Source of the DNA: Stramonita haemastoma
Lineage: Eukaryota > Mollusca > Gastropoda > Neogastropoda > Muricidae
DNA: 27,500 nt
Direction of reading: 5' to 3'
NCBI GenBank assembly: GCA_030674155.1
Contig: CM060323.1
Span: 41,082,123-41,109,622 of the forward strand
Part shown: piece by piece, positions 11,222-20,250 of the stretch
Layout: every line of letters begins with the position of its first letter
Position numbering within the stretch: the first letter of the stretch is position 1
Translations under genes and position numbers: made by a program
The notes under the pieces: model-generated
What the model was told of the DNA's origin: nothing
What the model saw: only the letters and a program-made list of their open reading frames with translations
The model's database searches: none

Positions 11222-11447
11222 CTGGCAGCACTTCTTTTCCCCTACGAACAGCAGGCAGCTCCCTCATGATGTCCCCGTCGTCCTCGCGGCGCGACAGCCA
11301 GCGGTCGAACCGGAACATCATGTCGTTCTTGCGGGTGAGGTCCACCATCTTGACGTAGCCCACCTTCCAGCTGGGGGAGCGCGCAGAGTTGGGGGACACC
11401 AGCTCCAGGCGGATCTTGTACACCCGGCCCACCTTCAGCAGGTTCAC
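11222..11447 (-). CDS. Exon 9: second half of PLAT domain 1
   Basis: A 226-base exon (75 codons plus one base) with acceptor CTGAACAG and donor CCAG|GTGGGG. It reads VNLLKVGRVYKIRLELVSPN, then SPSWKVGYVKMVDLTRKNDM, then MFRFDRWLSRREDDGDIMRE. The 'G-R-V-Y-K-I-R-L' strand, the 'P-S-W-x-V' motif and the closing 'F-D-R-W-L-S-x-x-E-D-D-G' are the standard second half of a LOXHD1-type PLAT domain. It ends with an RRGKEVLP linker. The exon is open throughout and clearly GC-rich. Confidence 0.95.
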
Positions 11448-11642
11448 CTGTTCAGGTAAATAATAATAATAATAATGCCTGGAATTTATAGAGCGCTATA
11501 TATCTTGTAAAAAAAACAAACAATCAAAGCGCTTGTGTTCGACCTACACAACGCACAAGACATGGATAACAGTTTTATAGATCCAGCAAATTTGTAGGTT
11601 TGAGGCTTTTAAAAAATATTTTATTTTTTATTTATTTTTTTA

Positions 11643-11969
11643 ATATCGAGGATAATGGAATAAGCACCTATGTGGTTTTTTTACATCCAGTACCCATGTG
11701 TATGCAGTTTTGTAAATTTTGTCAACTGTTCCCACCAGCACATGATGGCCTACTCTTACGAAAAGTGGAACAGGATTTAATAGTGTGCAAGATGTTCTGT
11801 GTGCGTTCGCACACAGGGCCTTGGTTTAAAGTCTCATCTGAAGGACTTTTGGGAGAGTGGAGTCAGCACTGATGTTAACTCCAGAGAGAAAAATCTCCTC
11901 CACCGTACTCAAACTTGGGTTGTCAAATTGCCAGCGCAATGTTCTGACCACTAGGCTATCCGTCCCCCC
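11643..11969 (-). mobile_element. SINE-B copy 3 (near full length, with tRNA-like head)
   Basis: Reversed. On the minus strand it begins GGGGGGACGGATAGCCTAG, with box A-like TAGCCTAGTGG, then a degraded box B region and the GGAGATTTTTCTC-type junction. The body follows, ending in CATTATCCTCGATATTA. This copy shows the 5' end of the SINE-B family best. Confidence 0.85.
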
Positions 11970-11974
11970 TAGAA

Positions 11975-12232
11975 ATCTCCCATGTCATCAGAGCGCGAGA
12001 CAATCGCAGCGTTGTGTTTCTATTTAGAGACACACCTGTGAATTGTACGATGCTCTGTTTCCTTGGGTAGTGGTCGAAAACTCTTCTGTTGCATACACTT
12101 CGCCTTCATGGTGAAATGTAATTTATGCAACCTCTTTTTTAGAGGTCATATCCTAATCTGACTAACTGTGCCGTGTTCCCAGAGGTTTAGTACAGAGATG
12201 GGACATCAAATCTGTCCACTCTGTTACATTAA
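11975..12232 (-). repeat. Dispersed repeat X, solo inverted copy
   Basis: The reverse complement matches the unit at 15186-15475: shared segments include GATGCTCTGTTTCCTTGGGT, GGTCGAAA, GCCTTCATGGTG, TTATGCAACCTC, TTTTTTAGAGGTCATATCC and AGAGATGGGACATCA. It lacks the 25-bp minisatellite. It lies between two SINE-B copies and ends at an A-run. Confidence 0.82.
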
Positions 12233-12248
12233 AAAAAAAAAAAATTCT

Positions 12249-12463
12249 TTTATATTGAGGATAATGGAATAAGCACTCATGTGCTTTTTTTTACATCCAG
12301 TTCTCATGTGTATGCAGTTTGTTTTTGTAAATCTTGTCATCTGTTCCCACTGGCACATGATGGCCTACTCTTACGAAAAGCAGAACAGGATTTAACGTGT
12401 GTGCAAGATGTTCTGCGTGTGTTCGCACACAGGGCCTTGGTTTATAATCTCATCCGAAGGATA
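12249..12463 (-). mobile_element. SINE-B copy 4 (5' truncated)
   Basis: Reversed SINE-B body from TATATTGAGGATAATGGAAT to CTCATCCGAAGGAT. The head is missing. It follows repeat X and an A-run directly. Confidence 0.85.
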
Positions 12464-12854
12464 CATAATTATATGGATAGCATTTGCTCAACATTGTACG
12501 TTTCTATTGATGGGGTGTCTTCTTCTTCTTTTTGATAGAATGCCAACACAGCAAATTCTGTTTTCTGTCAAATGAGCAAAAATGATGCATTGAGCTGCTG
12601 TTAGTTAGGCTCCTGACAAGTCCGGACCAATGCATCCAACTTCACTATGGGAGAGAACTGTTATCTTTTAAGACTTTCTGGGGGGAAAAAAAAAACGCAG
12701 GAGATTGGATCAATGAGGCAGATAATAGCAAAGTAGGTAGCAGGAAGACAAAGGAAAGGAACAAGGCAGAAACAAAGAGTGGGATGAAAAGAGGGAATTC
12801 CTAGACAGAATTTCCAGAAGGTAGGGATGCTATTTTTTACTGACTGGCTGGGCA

Positions 12855-12878
12855 GGGGGGGGGGGGGGGGGGGGGGGG
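12855..12878 (+). repeat. Poly-G run of about 24
   Basis: An uninterrupted G homopolymer in intron 8, followed by GATGGGGTG. Homopolymer length may be unreliable in the assembly. Confidence 0.95.
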
Positions 12879-13391
12879 AGATGGGGTGTATATCAGCTTC
12901 AAGTTTGTGTTGCTCTGAGTGTTCTTGGTATTCTGACTAGGATGCACAAATTTTGTGACAGTGAAACATGTTTAATTAAATCAAAATAACTGATAGATGG
13001 TGATGATTATTCGCACATCTTAATCATCTTTCAGAAAACTATAAACATGCTGTCACTGGTGACAAAAAAAAAAAAGCACAGAAAGGGGGGGCAGGGCGGG
13101 AAGGGATTCTTTCTGACAACTTTTTTTTTTTTCATATGGACTCTTTTCTTTCTGAAAATGTCAGATAATTTTGCACAATAATTGAAGCCCAACCAAATCA
13201 CATGATGTTAAGTTTCACGGGTCAAGCCTCTGTTCATGTCTGTCCAAGTAACCAGCATTCAACATCCACTGACTTTGTAACGACAACCACCTTTTGAATT
13301 TACAGCAACAAAAAAAATCTCATTTTGACAAGCAATTTCCCTTAAAACAACAAAGTGCAACACACCTGCACACTAATCAAAAATATCCCAC

Positions 13392-13551
13392 CTTGAATTC
13401 ATCAGCCCGCCAGCACGGAAGGCCGGTCCATTCTTCACAGGGGGTGTCAGCACGATGGAGCCCGAGTGACCTTTGTCCCCATACACAACCAGCGCCACCT
13501 GCCCGTTTTCCAGGTTTTGCTCGGTGAACAGTGTCACCCGCCAGTCTCCCT
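13392..13551 (-). CDS. Exon 8: first half of PLAT domain 1, probable one-base deletion near its 3' end
   Basis: A 160-base exon with acceptor TTTGCAG and donor AAG|GTGGGA. It reads GDWRVTLFTEQNLENGQVAL followed by VVYGDKGHSGSIVLTPP. The 'V-Y-G-D-K-G-x-S-G' turn is diagnostic of PLAT/LH2 domains as found in LOXHD1. After NGPAFRAGG the as-read frame gives LMNS, but the next frame gives DEFK. PLAT domains expect 'F-x-x-G-x-x-D-E-F-x-V' here, and DEFK joins directly to VNLLKVGRVYKI of the next exon. The data fit one missing base at about 13402-13406. Confidence 0.9.
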
Positions 13552-13947
13552 CTGCAAAGGCATCGCAGTGTGTTGTAGCATACGTTACACTGTTGTCATC
13601 TGTATCGGTGTACATGGTGTTTGATTCGTCGTCACTTTCCTTTTTTGTTTTACGCAGTTATCGTTATGTAATTGTGATTTCTGTGTGAGCTTGTTTCATG
13701 CAGTCCTTTATACTGTGCTCCTTGCCAGAAGTACAGGATTGTCAAAGGCCTACTTTTCTATGGAAAGATGGAAGTCTTTCTGATGTGTCTACACAAGAAT
13801 TTAATTATGTGCAGCTTGATGGTGATGAATCAATAAAAATCCACTCAAACAGACAGCCCAGCAGCAACTCAATCAGAGCTGAGCTTTCAAATGACTTCAG
13901 ACCAGCAGTCTGACGCTTCAATTGCTGAGCTGTTTTTCCCACCATTG

Positions 13948-14530
13948 TATGTGATATAAACACAATATCTTCCAGTTTCCTTTCTTTTTAAACAACATGT
14001 CACTGGGCTAGGGACACAATGTATAATCTCTGATACCTGCCACAATACATGTGATATAAACACACTACATCCATTTAGGGGGGTGGGGTAGCTAAGTGGT
14101 CAGAGCACTCACTTTCCCCAAGTCAAGTTAAGCAGCGTCAAGCGTGGTTACCAGTTGAATGGGTGACCATTTGCGCACCTTGGCTTCAGTACAGTCCCCC
14201 CAATTCATCTAGCTGTAAATGGGTACCTGCTCTCTTTAGGGTCAGGGAAGGTAAAGCAAGCGATGGAGAGAAAATGGGTGCCGCCCTAAATATGCTGACC
14301 CCTAGAGAAGCTGAGGTCTCTGATGCCTCACTTCCCTGCGACCACCTAGGTTATGGGACACCTTTACCTTTTATCATCCATTTTCTTTTGTTTTAAAACA
14401 CCATGTAACAAGCTAAGGATAAAATGTATAATCTCTGATACCTGCCACATTATATGTGATATAAACACACAATCATCCATTTTCTTTGGGTTTAAAAACA
14501 CCATGTCATTACGCTAAGGACAAAAGGTAT
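13948..14530 (+). repeat. Tandem units of 98-100 bp (three copies), second copy split by a SINE
   Basis: Each unit starts GTGATATAAACACA, contains CATCCATTTTCTTT-type and AACACCATGT segments, and ends AAAATGTATAATCTCTGATA. Starts are at about 13951, 14051 and 14456. The second spacing is 98 bp once the SINE and its target duplication are removed. The last part of the unit is the seed of the 25-bp minisatellite that follows. Confidence 0.85.
14077..14374 (+). mobile_element. SINE-A copy 3 with 9-bp target-site duplication
   Basis: A 298-bp element with head GGGGTGGGGTAGCTAAGTGG (box A-like) and tail GGTTATGGGACACCTTTACC. CATCCATTT flanks it on both sides (14068-14076 and 14375-14383). The interrupted tandem unit shows the empty site. 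This is the clearest full-length SINE-A in the window. Confidence 0.92.
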
Positions 14531-14700
14531 AATCTCTGATAAGGACAAAGGTATAATCTCTGATAAGACAAAGGTAAATCTCGATAAGGACAAAGGTAAA
14601 TCTCTGATAAGGACAAAGTATAATCTCTGGGAAGACAAAAGTATATCTTGATAGACAAAGGTATAATCTCTGTAAGGACAAAAGTATAATCTCATTAACG
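14515..14700 (+). repeat. Degraded block of the 25-bp minisatellite
   Basis: About eight copies of the GATAAGGACAAAAGG unit, most missing one or more bases (GATAAGACAAAGG, CTCGATAAGG, GGGAAGACAAAAG). Clean copies of the same unit lie at 14965-15190 and 15473-15690. Confidence 0.88.
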
Positions 14701-14967
14701 AGTGACATTGGCCATGATGTCCATCTCTGCACATCTCTCGGGTACAGCTAGCCAGCTAGGACGTGACCTCTAAAAAGAGGTTGCATAAAATTCTACCATT
14801 CACCATGAAGGCAAAGAGGCAAAAGTATGCAATGGAGGGCTTTCGACCACCACCCAAGGAAACAGAGCATCGTACGATTCACAGTGTGTCCGGATTTAGT
14901 AACACAACAACGCTGTGACAGGGCTCTGATCACATGGGAGGTAATCTACTTACCACCCCATCACACT
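14690..14967 (+). repeat. Repeat X, direct copy 1
   Basis: Matches 15186-15475 in order: ACATTGGCC, CATCTCTGCACATC, GGTACAGCTAGCCAGCTAGG, CTCTAAAAAGAGGTTGCAT, GGAGGGCTTTCGACCACCAC and CCCATCACACTCTGATAAGG. The left part lacks several single bases compared with copy 2. Confidence 0.88.
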
Positions 14968-15190
14968 CTGATAAGGACAAAAGGTGTAATCTCTGATAAG
15001 GACAAAAGGTATCATCTCTGATAAGGACAAAAGGTATAATCTCTGATAAGGACAAAAGGTATAATCTCTGATAAGGACAAAAGGTAAATCTCTGATAAGG
15101 ACAAAAGGTATAATCTCTGATAAGGACAAAAGGTGTAATCTCTGATAAGGACAAAAGGTATCATCTCTGATAAGGACAAAAGGTATAATC
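14965..15190 (+). repeat. 25-bp minisatellite, first clean block
   Basis: About nine near-identical head-to-tail copies of a 25-bp unit made of GATAAGGACAAAAGG plus TATAATCTCT, with TATCATCTCT and TGTAATCTCT variants. In translation it gives SLSEIIPFVLIRD-type repeats, which were rejected as protein. Confidence 0.95.
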
Positions 15191-15475
15191 TCATGTAACA
15201 GAGTGGACATTGGCCCATGTGATGTCCCATCTCTGCACATCTTCTCGGTGGGTACAGCTAGCCAGCTAGGATGTGACCTCTAAAAAGAGGTTGCATAAAA
15301 TTCTACCTTCCACCATGAAGGCAAAGAGTATGCAATGGAGGGCTTTCGACCACCACCCAAGGAAACAGAGCATCGCACGATTCGCAGGTGTGTCCAGATT
15401 TAGTAACACAACAGCGCTACGACAGGGCTCTGATCGCATGGGAGGTAATCTACTTACCAACCCATCACACTCTGA
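15186..15475 (+). repeat. Repeat X, direct copy 2
   Basis: The cleaner of the two direct copies, from TGTAACAGAGTGGACATTGG to CAACCCATCACACTCTGATA. It separates the two clean minisatellite blocks, so X plus minisatellite forms a higher-order repeat of about 510 bp. Confidence 0.9.
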
Positions 15476-15706
15476 TAAGGACAAAAGGTGTAATCTCTGA
15501 TAAGGACAAAAGGTATCATCTCTGATAAGGACAAAAGGTATCATCTCTGATAAGGACAAAAGGTATAATCTCTGATCAGGACAAAAGGTATCATCTCTGA
15601 TAAGGACAAAAGGTATCATCTCCGATAAGGACAAAAGGTATCATCTCTGATAAGGACAAAAGGTGTCATCTCTGATAGGGACAAAAGGTGCAATCATCTC
15701 TGATAC
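15473..15706 (+). repeat. 25-bp minisatellite, second clean block, ending at the exon 7 donor
   Basis: About nine copies of the same 25-bp unit, mostly the TATCATCTCT variant. The last partial unit, CAATCATCTCTGATAC, ends precisely at the exon 7 boundary, so its reverse complement, GTATCAGAGATGATTG, is the splice donor. Confidence 0.93.
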
Positions 15707-15834
15707 CTGCGATCTCTGACTTCTGCTTCTTCCTGGGCTCTGGCTTGGGCTCTGAGGAGCGGTGTGTGTCGATGGTGTCTTGCTCAGAGATGGGGGTCAG
15801 CTTGTCCTCGCCCAGGTCTTCCGGGACACGCCAA
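15707..15834 (-). CDS. Exon 7: charged linker between trefoil 2 and PLAT 1, probable one-base deletion
   Basis: A 128-base exon with acceptor GTTTCCAG and donor GCAG|GTATCA. The only long open frame reads DLGEDKLTPISEQDTIDTH followed by RSSEPKPEPRKKQKSEIA. This is a low-complexity linker rich in acidic, basic and proline residues. It ends in phase 1 and joins exactly to the PLAT exon as ...IA-E-GDWRVTLF. At its start, phase 1 from exon 6 gives FGVSRK, and one added base would then continue into DLGEDK. The donor lies in the last unit of the 25-bp minisatellite. Confidence 0.8.
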
Positions 15835-15957
15835 CTGGAAACACAGCACCATGCAGACATACTCGCCCTGAATATTGCCCTCTCTTTCTGTCCTGAAATT
15901 GCTCTCTGTCTCTCTCTCTGTCTCTCTCTCTGTCTCTGTCTCTCTCTCTCTCTCTCC

Positions 15958-16085
15958 CGCTTTTCGTAAGAGTAGGCCATCGTGTGCCGGTGGGAACAGA
16001 TGACATTTACAAAAACTGCATTCACATGGGGACTGGATGTAAAAAAGCACAAGAGTGCTTATTCCATTATCCTTGATATAAAAGA
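15958..16085 (+). mobile_element. SINE-B copy 5 (3' part only)
   Basis: Runs from CGCTTTTCGTAAGAGTAGGC through GGTGGGAACAGATGACA and GGGGACTGGATGTAAAAAAG to ATTATCCTTGATATAAAAG. It is flanked on both sides by CT microsatellites. Confidence 0.88.
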
Positions 16086-16093
16086 AAAAAAAA

Positions 16094-16125
<32 letters not shown>

Positions 16126-16203
16126 GTAACCCTTGAAAAATAAAGATCATTCATTCATTCATTTATTCTCTCTCTCTCTCTCTCTCTCTCTCCTCTCTCT
16201 CTC

Positions 16204-16234
<31 letters not shown>

Positions 16235-16292
16235 GTAACCCTTGAAAAATAAAGATCATTCATTCATTCATTCATTCATTCATTCATTTATT

Positions 16293-16330
<38 letters not shown>
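16094..16330. repeat. CT microsatellites interleaved with an AATAAAGATCATTCATT-tail repeat
   Basis: CT arrays alternate with two copies of TGTAACCCTTGAAAAATAAA plus GATCATTCATTCATT. A third, diverged copy is at about 16428-16460. These look like 3' tails of retroelements that carry an (ATTC)n tail, duplicated together with the CT array. Confidence 0.75.
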
Positions 16331-16630
16331 GTTTGTTTTTGGGTTTTTTAGGGGAGGAGAGGTGGCTGCTTTTCCCTAATCAGGGCAAGGGCCGGATAAA
16401 AAAAAAAGTATGTGCATGCTTATCCTGTTACCCTTGGAAAATAAAGATATTCATTCAAAGATTATTCATTCTCTCTGTCCTAAAATTGCCCTCTCTCTCT
16501 CTGTCCTAAAATTTTGCTCTCTCTCTGTCCTAAATGGACTGTAGAGTGTGGAACCCCTATTCTTGATAGTCTTCTTCTTCATCAAACACTCAGAAAGCAA
16601 CTGTTGTTGTCTGTCATATAACTCAAAATG

Positions 16631-16882
16631 TGTCGAGCAAGGTTACCAGATGGATGGGTGACCGTTTGCGCACCTTGGCTTCAGTACAGTCCCCCCCTCC
16701 AGTTCACCCAAAGCTGAAAATAGGTACCTGCCCTCTTTAGGGTCAGGGAAGGTAAAGCAACAAGGGAGAGGAGATGGCGCTGCCCTCAACATGCTGGCCC
16801 CTAGAGAAGTTGAGGTCTTTGACGCCTCGCTCCTCTATGACTACACAGGTTATGGGACACCTTTACCTACGTTTACCTAGAC
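16631..16882 (+). mobile_element. SINE-A copy 4 (5' truncated)
   Basis: Starts at GTCGAGCAAGGTTACCAG, just after the box A region, and runs to GGTTATGGGACACCTTTACC plus another TTTACCT unit. The box A head is lost. Confidence 0.88.
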
Positions 16883-17100
16883 AGACAGAAAGAAAGAAGC
16901 AGGGAAAAGAAAAAGATGCTTTGACCAATTTATTGTCATTGCCCAATATGGCCTTTAGACAAAGGGGTTACACGTGACTTTCTTTTGTAGATTCTATACA
17001 AATAAATACAAGAGAAATTACATGATGCATTTAACATAATGAAAAGAAAAGAGCATTTTAGAAATGAAGAAAAGAAAAACAGGAAGGCAGAGATACTTAC

Positions 17101-17278
17101 ACTCGATGACCTCAGGAAACAGCCAGACGTTGTTGACCCCGGTGTCCACGGTGGGTCGCACCTCCCCCTTGGGCGTCAGACCCAGGAAGATTCCGCGCTG
17201 AGTTCTGGACTGAAGGGTGACGAAGCCTTTGTCCCGATGCTTGCTGATGATGAAGTGAGACTTGTCGTCTCTCCCGCC
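17101..17278 (-). CDS. Exon 6: beta-trefoil 2, last lobe
   Basis: A 178-base exon (59 codons plus one base) with acceptor CCTTACAG and donor GAGT|GTAAGT. It reads GGRDDKSHFIISKHRDKGFV followed by TLQSRTQRGIFLGLTPKGEV and RPTVDTGVNNVWLFPEVIE. 'GIFLGLTPKGE' is the trefoil hairpin seen in FGF-like folds. The exon is open throughout. Its phase-1 end does not fit the open frame of the next exon unless that exon lacks one base, or unless a donor two bases earlier (GA|GTGTAA) is used. Confidence 0.9.
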
Positions 17279-17377
17279 CTGTAAGGCACACACATACATA
17301 CACAGAGATGCTGGTGTGGAATGTTTCTCTGCAGGTGTGTTGATGAAAACTATGACTAGATATTATAAATTGTATAT

Positions 17378-17383
<6 letters not shown>

Positions 17384-17429
<46 letters not shown>

Positions 17430-17430
17430 A
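17384..17430. repeat. (AC)n-(AT)n microsatellite
   Basis: A short AC run followed by AT repeats in intron 5. Confidence 0.93.
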
Positions 17431-17691
17431 TTATTTATTTCTCTCCAGGGTATCTAACAAATCAAGCACCACCAAAGTATATTATTTTTGTTTCTGAATC
17501 AAGTTCATCTTTATAGTGGTAGGACGTGAGTAATCAGCCATAAGTTTGCACCTCCACTGTAAACATAGATAAGAAATGATTTGATATGCATTCTAGGATA
17601 CACCAGCATGCACAAGCATGCACGTGCATGCACGCACGCACACATGCACGCACGCATGCGCACACACATACACTCACACACACACACACAC

Positions 17692-17837
<146 letters not shown>

Positions 17838-17865
17838 TTTTATCTTTCTATTTTTGCCCCTGAAA

Positions 17866-17918
17866 GTATATTGTGGCCTAAGGCTGATGTACATTAAACA
17901 ATTTCAATGTTCAGTGTT
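17866..17918 (+). mobile_element. Retroelement 3' tail joined to (CT)n, copy 2
   Basis: TATATTGTGGCCTAAGGCTG plus CAATTTCAATGTTCAGTG, then CT repeats. It corresponds to the segment at 10895-10950, including the position of the CT array. Confidence 0.55.
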
Positions 17919-18342
17919 CTCTCTCCTCTCTCTCTCTCTCTCCCCTCCCCCCCCCCCCCTCTCTCTCTCCTCTCTCTCTCCCCCCTCTCTCTCTCTCTCC
18001 CCCCCCTCTCTTCTCTCTCCCCCCCTCTCTCTCTCTCTCTCTCTCTCCCCCCCCTCTCTTTCTCTCCCCCTCCTCCTCTCTCTCTCTCTCTCCCACCCCC
18101 CTCTCTCTCTCTGCCCCCCTTCTCTCCCCCCCCTCTCTCTCTCTCTCCCACCCCCCTCTCTCTCTCTGCCCCCTTCTCTCCCCCCCCCTCTCTCTCTCTC
18201 TCCACCCCTCTCTCTCTCTGCCCCCCTCTCTCCCCCCCCCCTCCTCTCTCTCTCTCCCCCCCCCTCTCTCTCCCTCCCCCTCTCTCTCCCCCCTCCCTCC
18301 CTCCCCCCCCCCTCTCTCTCCCCCCTCTCCCCCCCCCACCCC
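17914..18342. repeat. Long CT/C polypyrimidine tract (about 430 bp)
   Basis: Almost pure pyrimidine on the plus strand, with alternating CT arrays and C-runs of up to about 12. The only breaks are a few A and G bases in CCCACCCC and CTGCCCC. The transcript of the PLAT gene would carry the purine-rich complement. Long frames through it are Ser/Leu/Pro or Arg/Glu/Gly repeats and were rejected. Confidence 0.97.
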
Positions 18343-18351
18343 CTCACTCAC

Positions 18352-18567
18352 CTGGCAGTCGATCTTCCCATCAAAGAGTCTCAGGTATTTCCCAGGATTC
18401 ACCATGCTTTCCAGCAGACGTATCCCTCCTCGGTCCACTTTGTGGACCCGAAAGTGCGCCCCGCGATGACACTTGCCCGTGCCAAACAGGTTGAGGTCAT
18501 GGTCGACATTGATGGCCTGAGTGTTGGAGGTCTTCAGCATGATGATTCCGCGATGCCGAGTCATGCC
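18352..18567 (-). CDS. Exon 5: beta-trefoil 2, first and second lobes
   Basis: A 216-base exon of exactly 72 codons, phase 0 at both ends, with acceptor CTGGCAG and donor CAG|GTGAGT. It begins GMTRHRGIIMLKTSNTQAI and includes GTGKCHRGAHFRVHKVDRGG, then GKYLRLFDGKIDCQ. 'FRVHKV' and 'G-K-Y-L-R-L-F-D-G-K' match the corresponding positions of trefoil 1 (EFRIHV; FHLAIDNGK), which supports a duplicated module. The donor is followed after about 9 bases by a very long purine-rich tract in the transcript. Confidence 0.92.
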
Positions 18568-18929
18568 CTGCCAGACAGGGAGAAGTGACCGTCAAGATGT
18601 GTGTTTTTCATGCCAGAGTGATACTTGCATACTGCCTTTCTTCCTTCTCTTCTCTGCATTCCGAAGATATATTCCTTCTGAATTTTATTTCGGAACCATG
18701 TTTATTTTGAGCAGTCTTGCTTACGTCATGTCAAAGTGAACAGTTACTCAAGAATTTATGCATACACCCGTATAAAGTTTTCAAAAGACGTTCTGAAGGT
18801 ATTAGGAATGACTGATACTTGTAATATCTACTGTTTCTTTTTACAGTGGAATAAGTGATGCTGTAAAATCCATTCGTTTCATATTTTGTAGCGATTGTAT
18901 TTTAGTGTTACTTATGTATTTTTATCTGT

Positions 18930-18992
18930 ATCCCCATTCAGAAGGGGCTATGGCCTATACTAAATAAACTCTTTTCAATCTCAATTTTAATT
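18930..18992 (+). mobile_element. Retroelement-like 3' tail
   Basis: CCCCATTCAGAAGGGGCTAT forms a small hairpin (CCCCattcagaaGGGG), followed by GGCCTATACTAAATAAACTC. The hairpin and AATAAA resemble a non-LTR element 3' end. There is only one copy in this window, so the call is weak. Confidence 0.35.
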
Positions 18993-19667
18993 TGTCTCTG
19001 CATTTCCTTACTGGGTAAGATGCATAGCGCATGCTCTTCTCTGCACTTATAACCCTGCAGGAGGTCTGCCTGCTGGCTTCAAGATGACACATGTAGCTAT
19101 CTTGTGTTTTTTGAGATTATAATTTGTATGATCAATTGCCTGTCAGTATTGTAACTGCCCTTCATGGGATGATTTAAAGTGGTCTGACTTGACTTGACTT
19201 GACTTGAAGTAACATTCTTCAAAGCAGCTCATTTTTTGCACAGGATGCATGCTTGGTATGTTTGTGTTTCTGTAACACTGCCTCCGCTATAATCCAATTT
19301 TCCGCCCCATTTCCGAAACAGCAGCTGCCTCCTCTGCTGTTTTGGAGGTCATCATCGAACATGACAGACAGACGAACAGCATTGTGCATCTCTTTTTTTT
19401 TTTTTTTTTTAAATAGTAATAATCAACAATTTCAAATACCCAAAATGAATATAAAAGATAATAATGAAACACTTCTATTTTTTCCTCATGATGTTTGTAG
19501 TTTTCTTCCAGTTCTTCCAGTTATCCATCCAGATTGTATGATGTGTCATTGTAGTCTCTAGTTAATGGACAATACATGCATTCTTTAGTGTTCATTGCTG
19601 ATACATTCCTCTGTGGTTTTGGTTGCTCTAGTGTCTGGTGACTGACTCATTCAATCAACATACATAC

Positions 19668-20250
19668 CGGGTTCGATTCGCGTCGAGGAGATTTTTCTCC
19701 TGGAGTTAACATCTGTGCTGACTCCACTCTCCCCAAAAGTCATTCGGATGAGACTATAAACCAAGGCCCCGTGTGCAAACACACGCAGAACATCTTGCTA
19801 CACGTTAAATCCTGTTCCGCTTTTCGTAAGAGTAGGCCATCACGTGCCGGCGGGAACAGATGACAAGATTTACAAAACTGCATACACACGGGGACTGGAT
19901 GTAAAAAAGCACAAGAAAGCTTATCCCATTAATTAAAGTCTGTCCTGAGCCTAAGGCTCATAAGGCCAGTGCTTATCCCAGCTTCTGTGGCGTTAAGCGA
20001 GGAGAGTCATAGACTCCCCCCTCAGTAGGACACCAGTCTATCCAGGGTTAACCCCCCTTTTACACCTGGGTGGGGTGAGAAAATAGCCGTAAAGTGCCTT
20101 TTCCAAGGGCACAACGCCACAGCCGAAAGCTGGGTCGAACCCGCAACCTTTAGATTACGAGTCCAACGCCCTAAACCACTAGACTACAGCAGCGGCTCCT
20201 TATCCCATTATCCTCGATATAAAAGAATAAAATAAATAAATGAATAAATA
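19668..20250 (+). mobile_element. SINE-B copy 6, split by SINE-C
   Basis: Starts at the box B-like GGGTTCGATTCGCG, then GGAGATTTTTCTCCTGGAGT, the full body, and GGATGTAAAAAAGCACAAG up to CTTATCCCATTA at 19931. It resumes at 20199 as CTTATCCCATTATCCTCGAT and ATAAAAGAATAAAATAAAT. The box A half of the head is not clear. Confidence 0.9.
19932..20198 (-). mobile_element. SINE-C (tRNA-derived SINE) nested in SINE-B
   Basis: On the minus strand it starts GGAGCCGCTGCTGTAGTCTA, with box A TAGTCTAGTGG and a near-perfect box B inside GGTTGCGGGTTCGACCC, 30-40 bp apart. The head resembles a tRNA with GACTCGTAATCTAAAGG in the anticodon-loop position. The body contains TTGGAAAAGGCACTTTACGG. It is flanked by the 12-bp duplication CTTATCCCATTA (19920-19931, 20199-20210). 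It is the youngest-looking SINE here. Confidence 0.93.

Noticed and set aside
14950..15240. Repetitive minus-strand peptide with PFVLIRD-type units
   Set aside because: It is the 25-bp minisatellite read in frames that shift every 25 bp (25 is not a multiple of 3), with no splice sites or domain pattern.
14965..15706. CRISPR-like array of regular repeats
   Set aside because: The 25-bp units are head to tail without unique spacers, in an intron of a eukaryotic gene; this is a minisatellite.
19932..20198. tRNA gene suggested by box A and box B
   Set aside because: The tRNA-like part is followed by a conserved non-tRNA body and flanked by a 12-bp target duplication, and the acceptor stem does not close; it is a SINE head.
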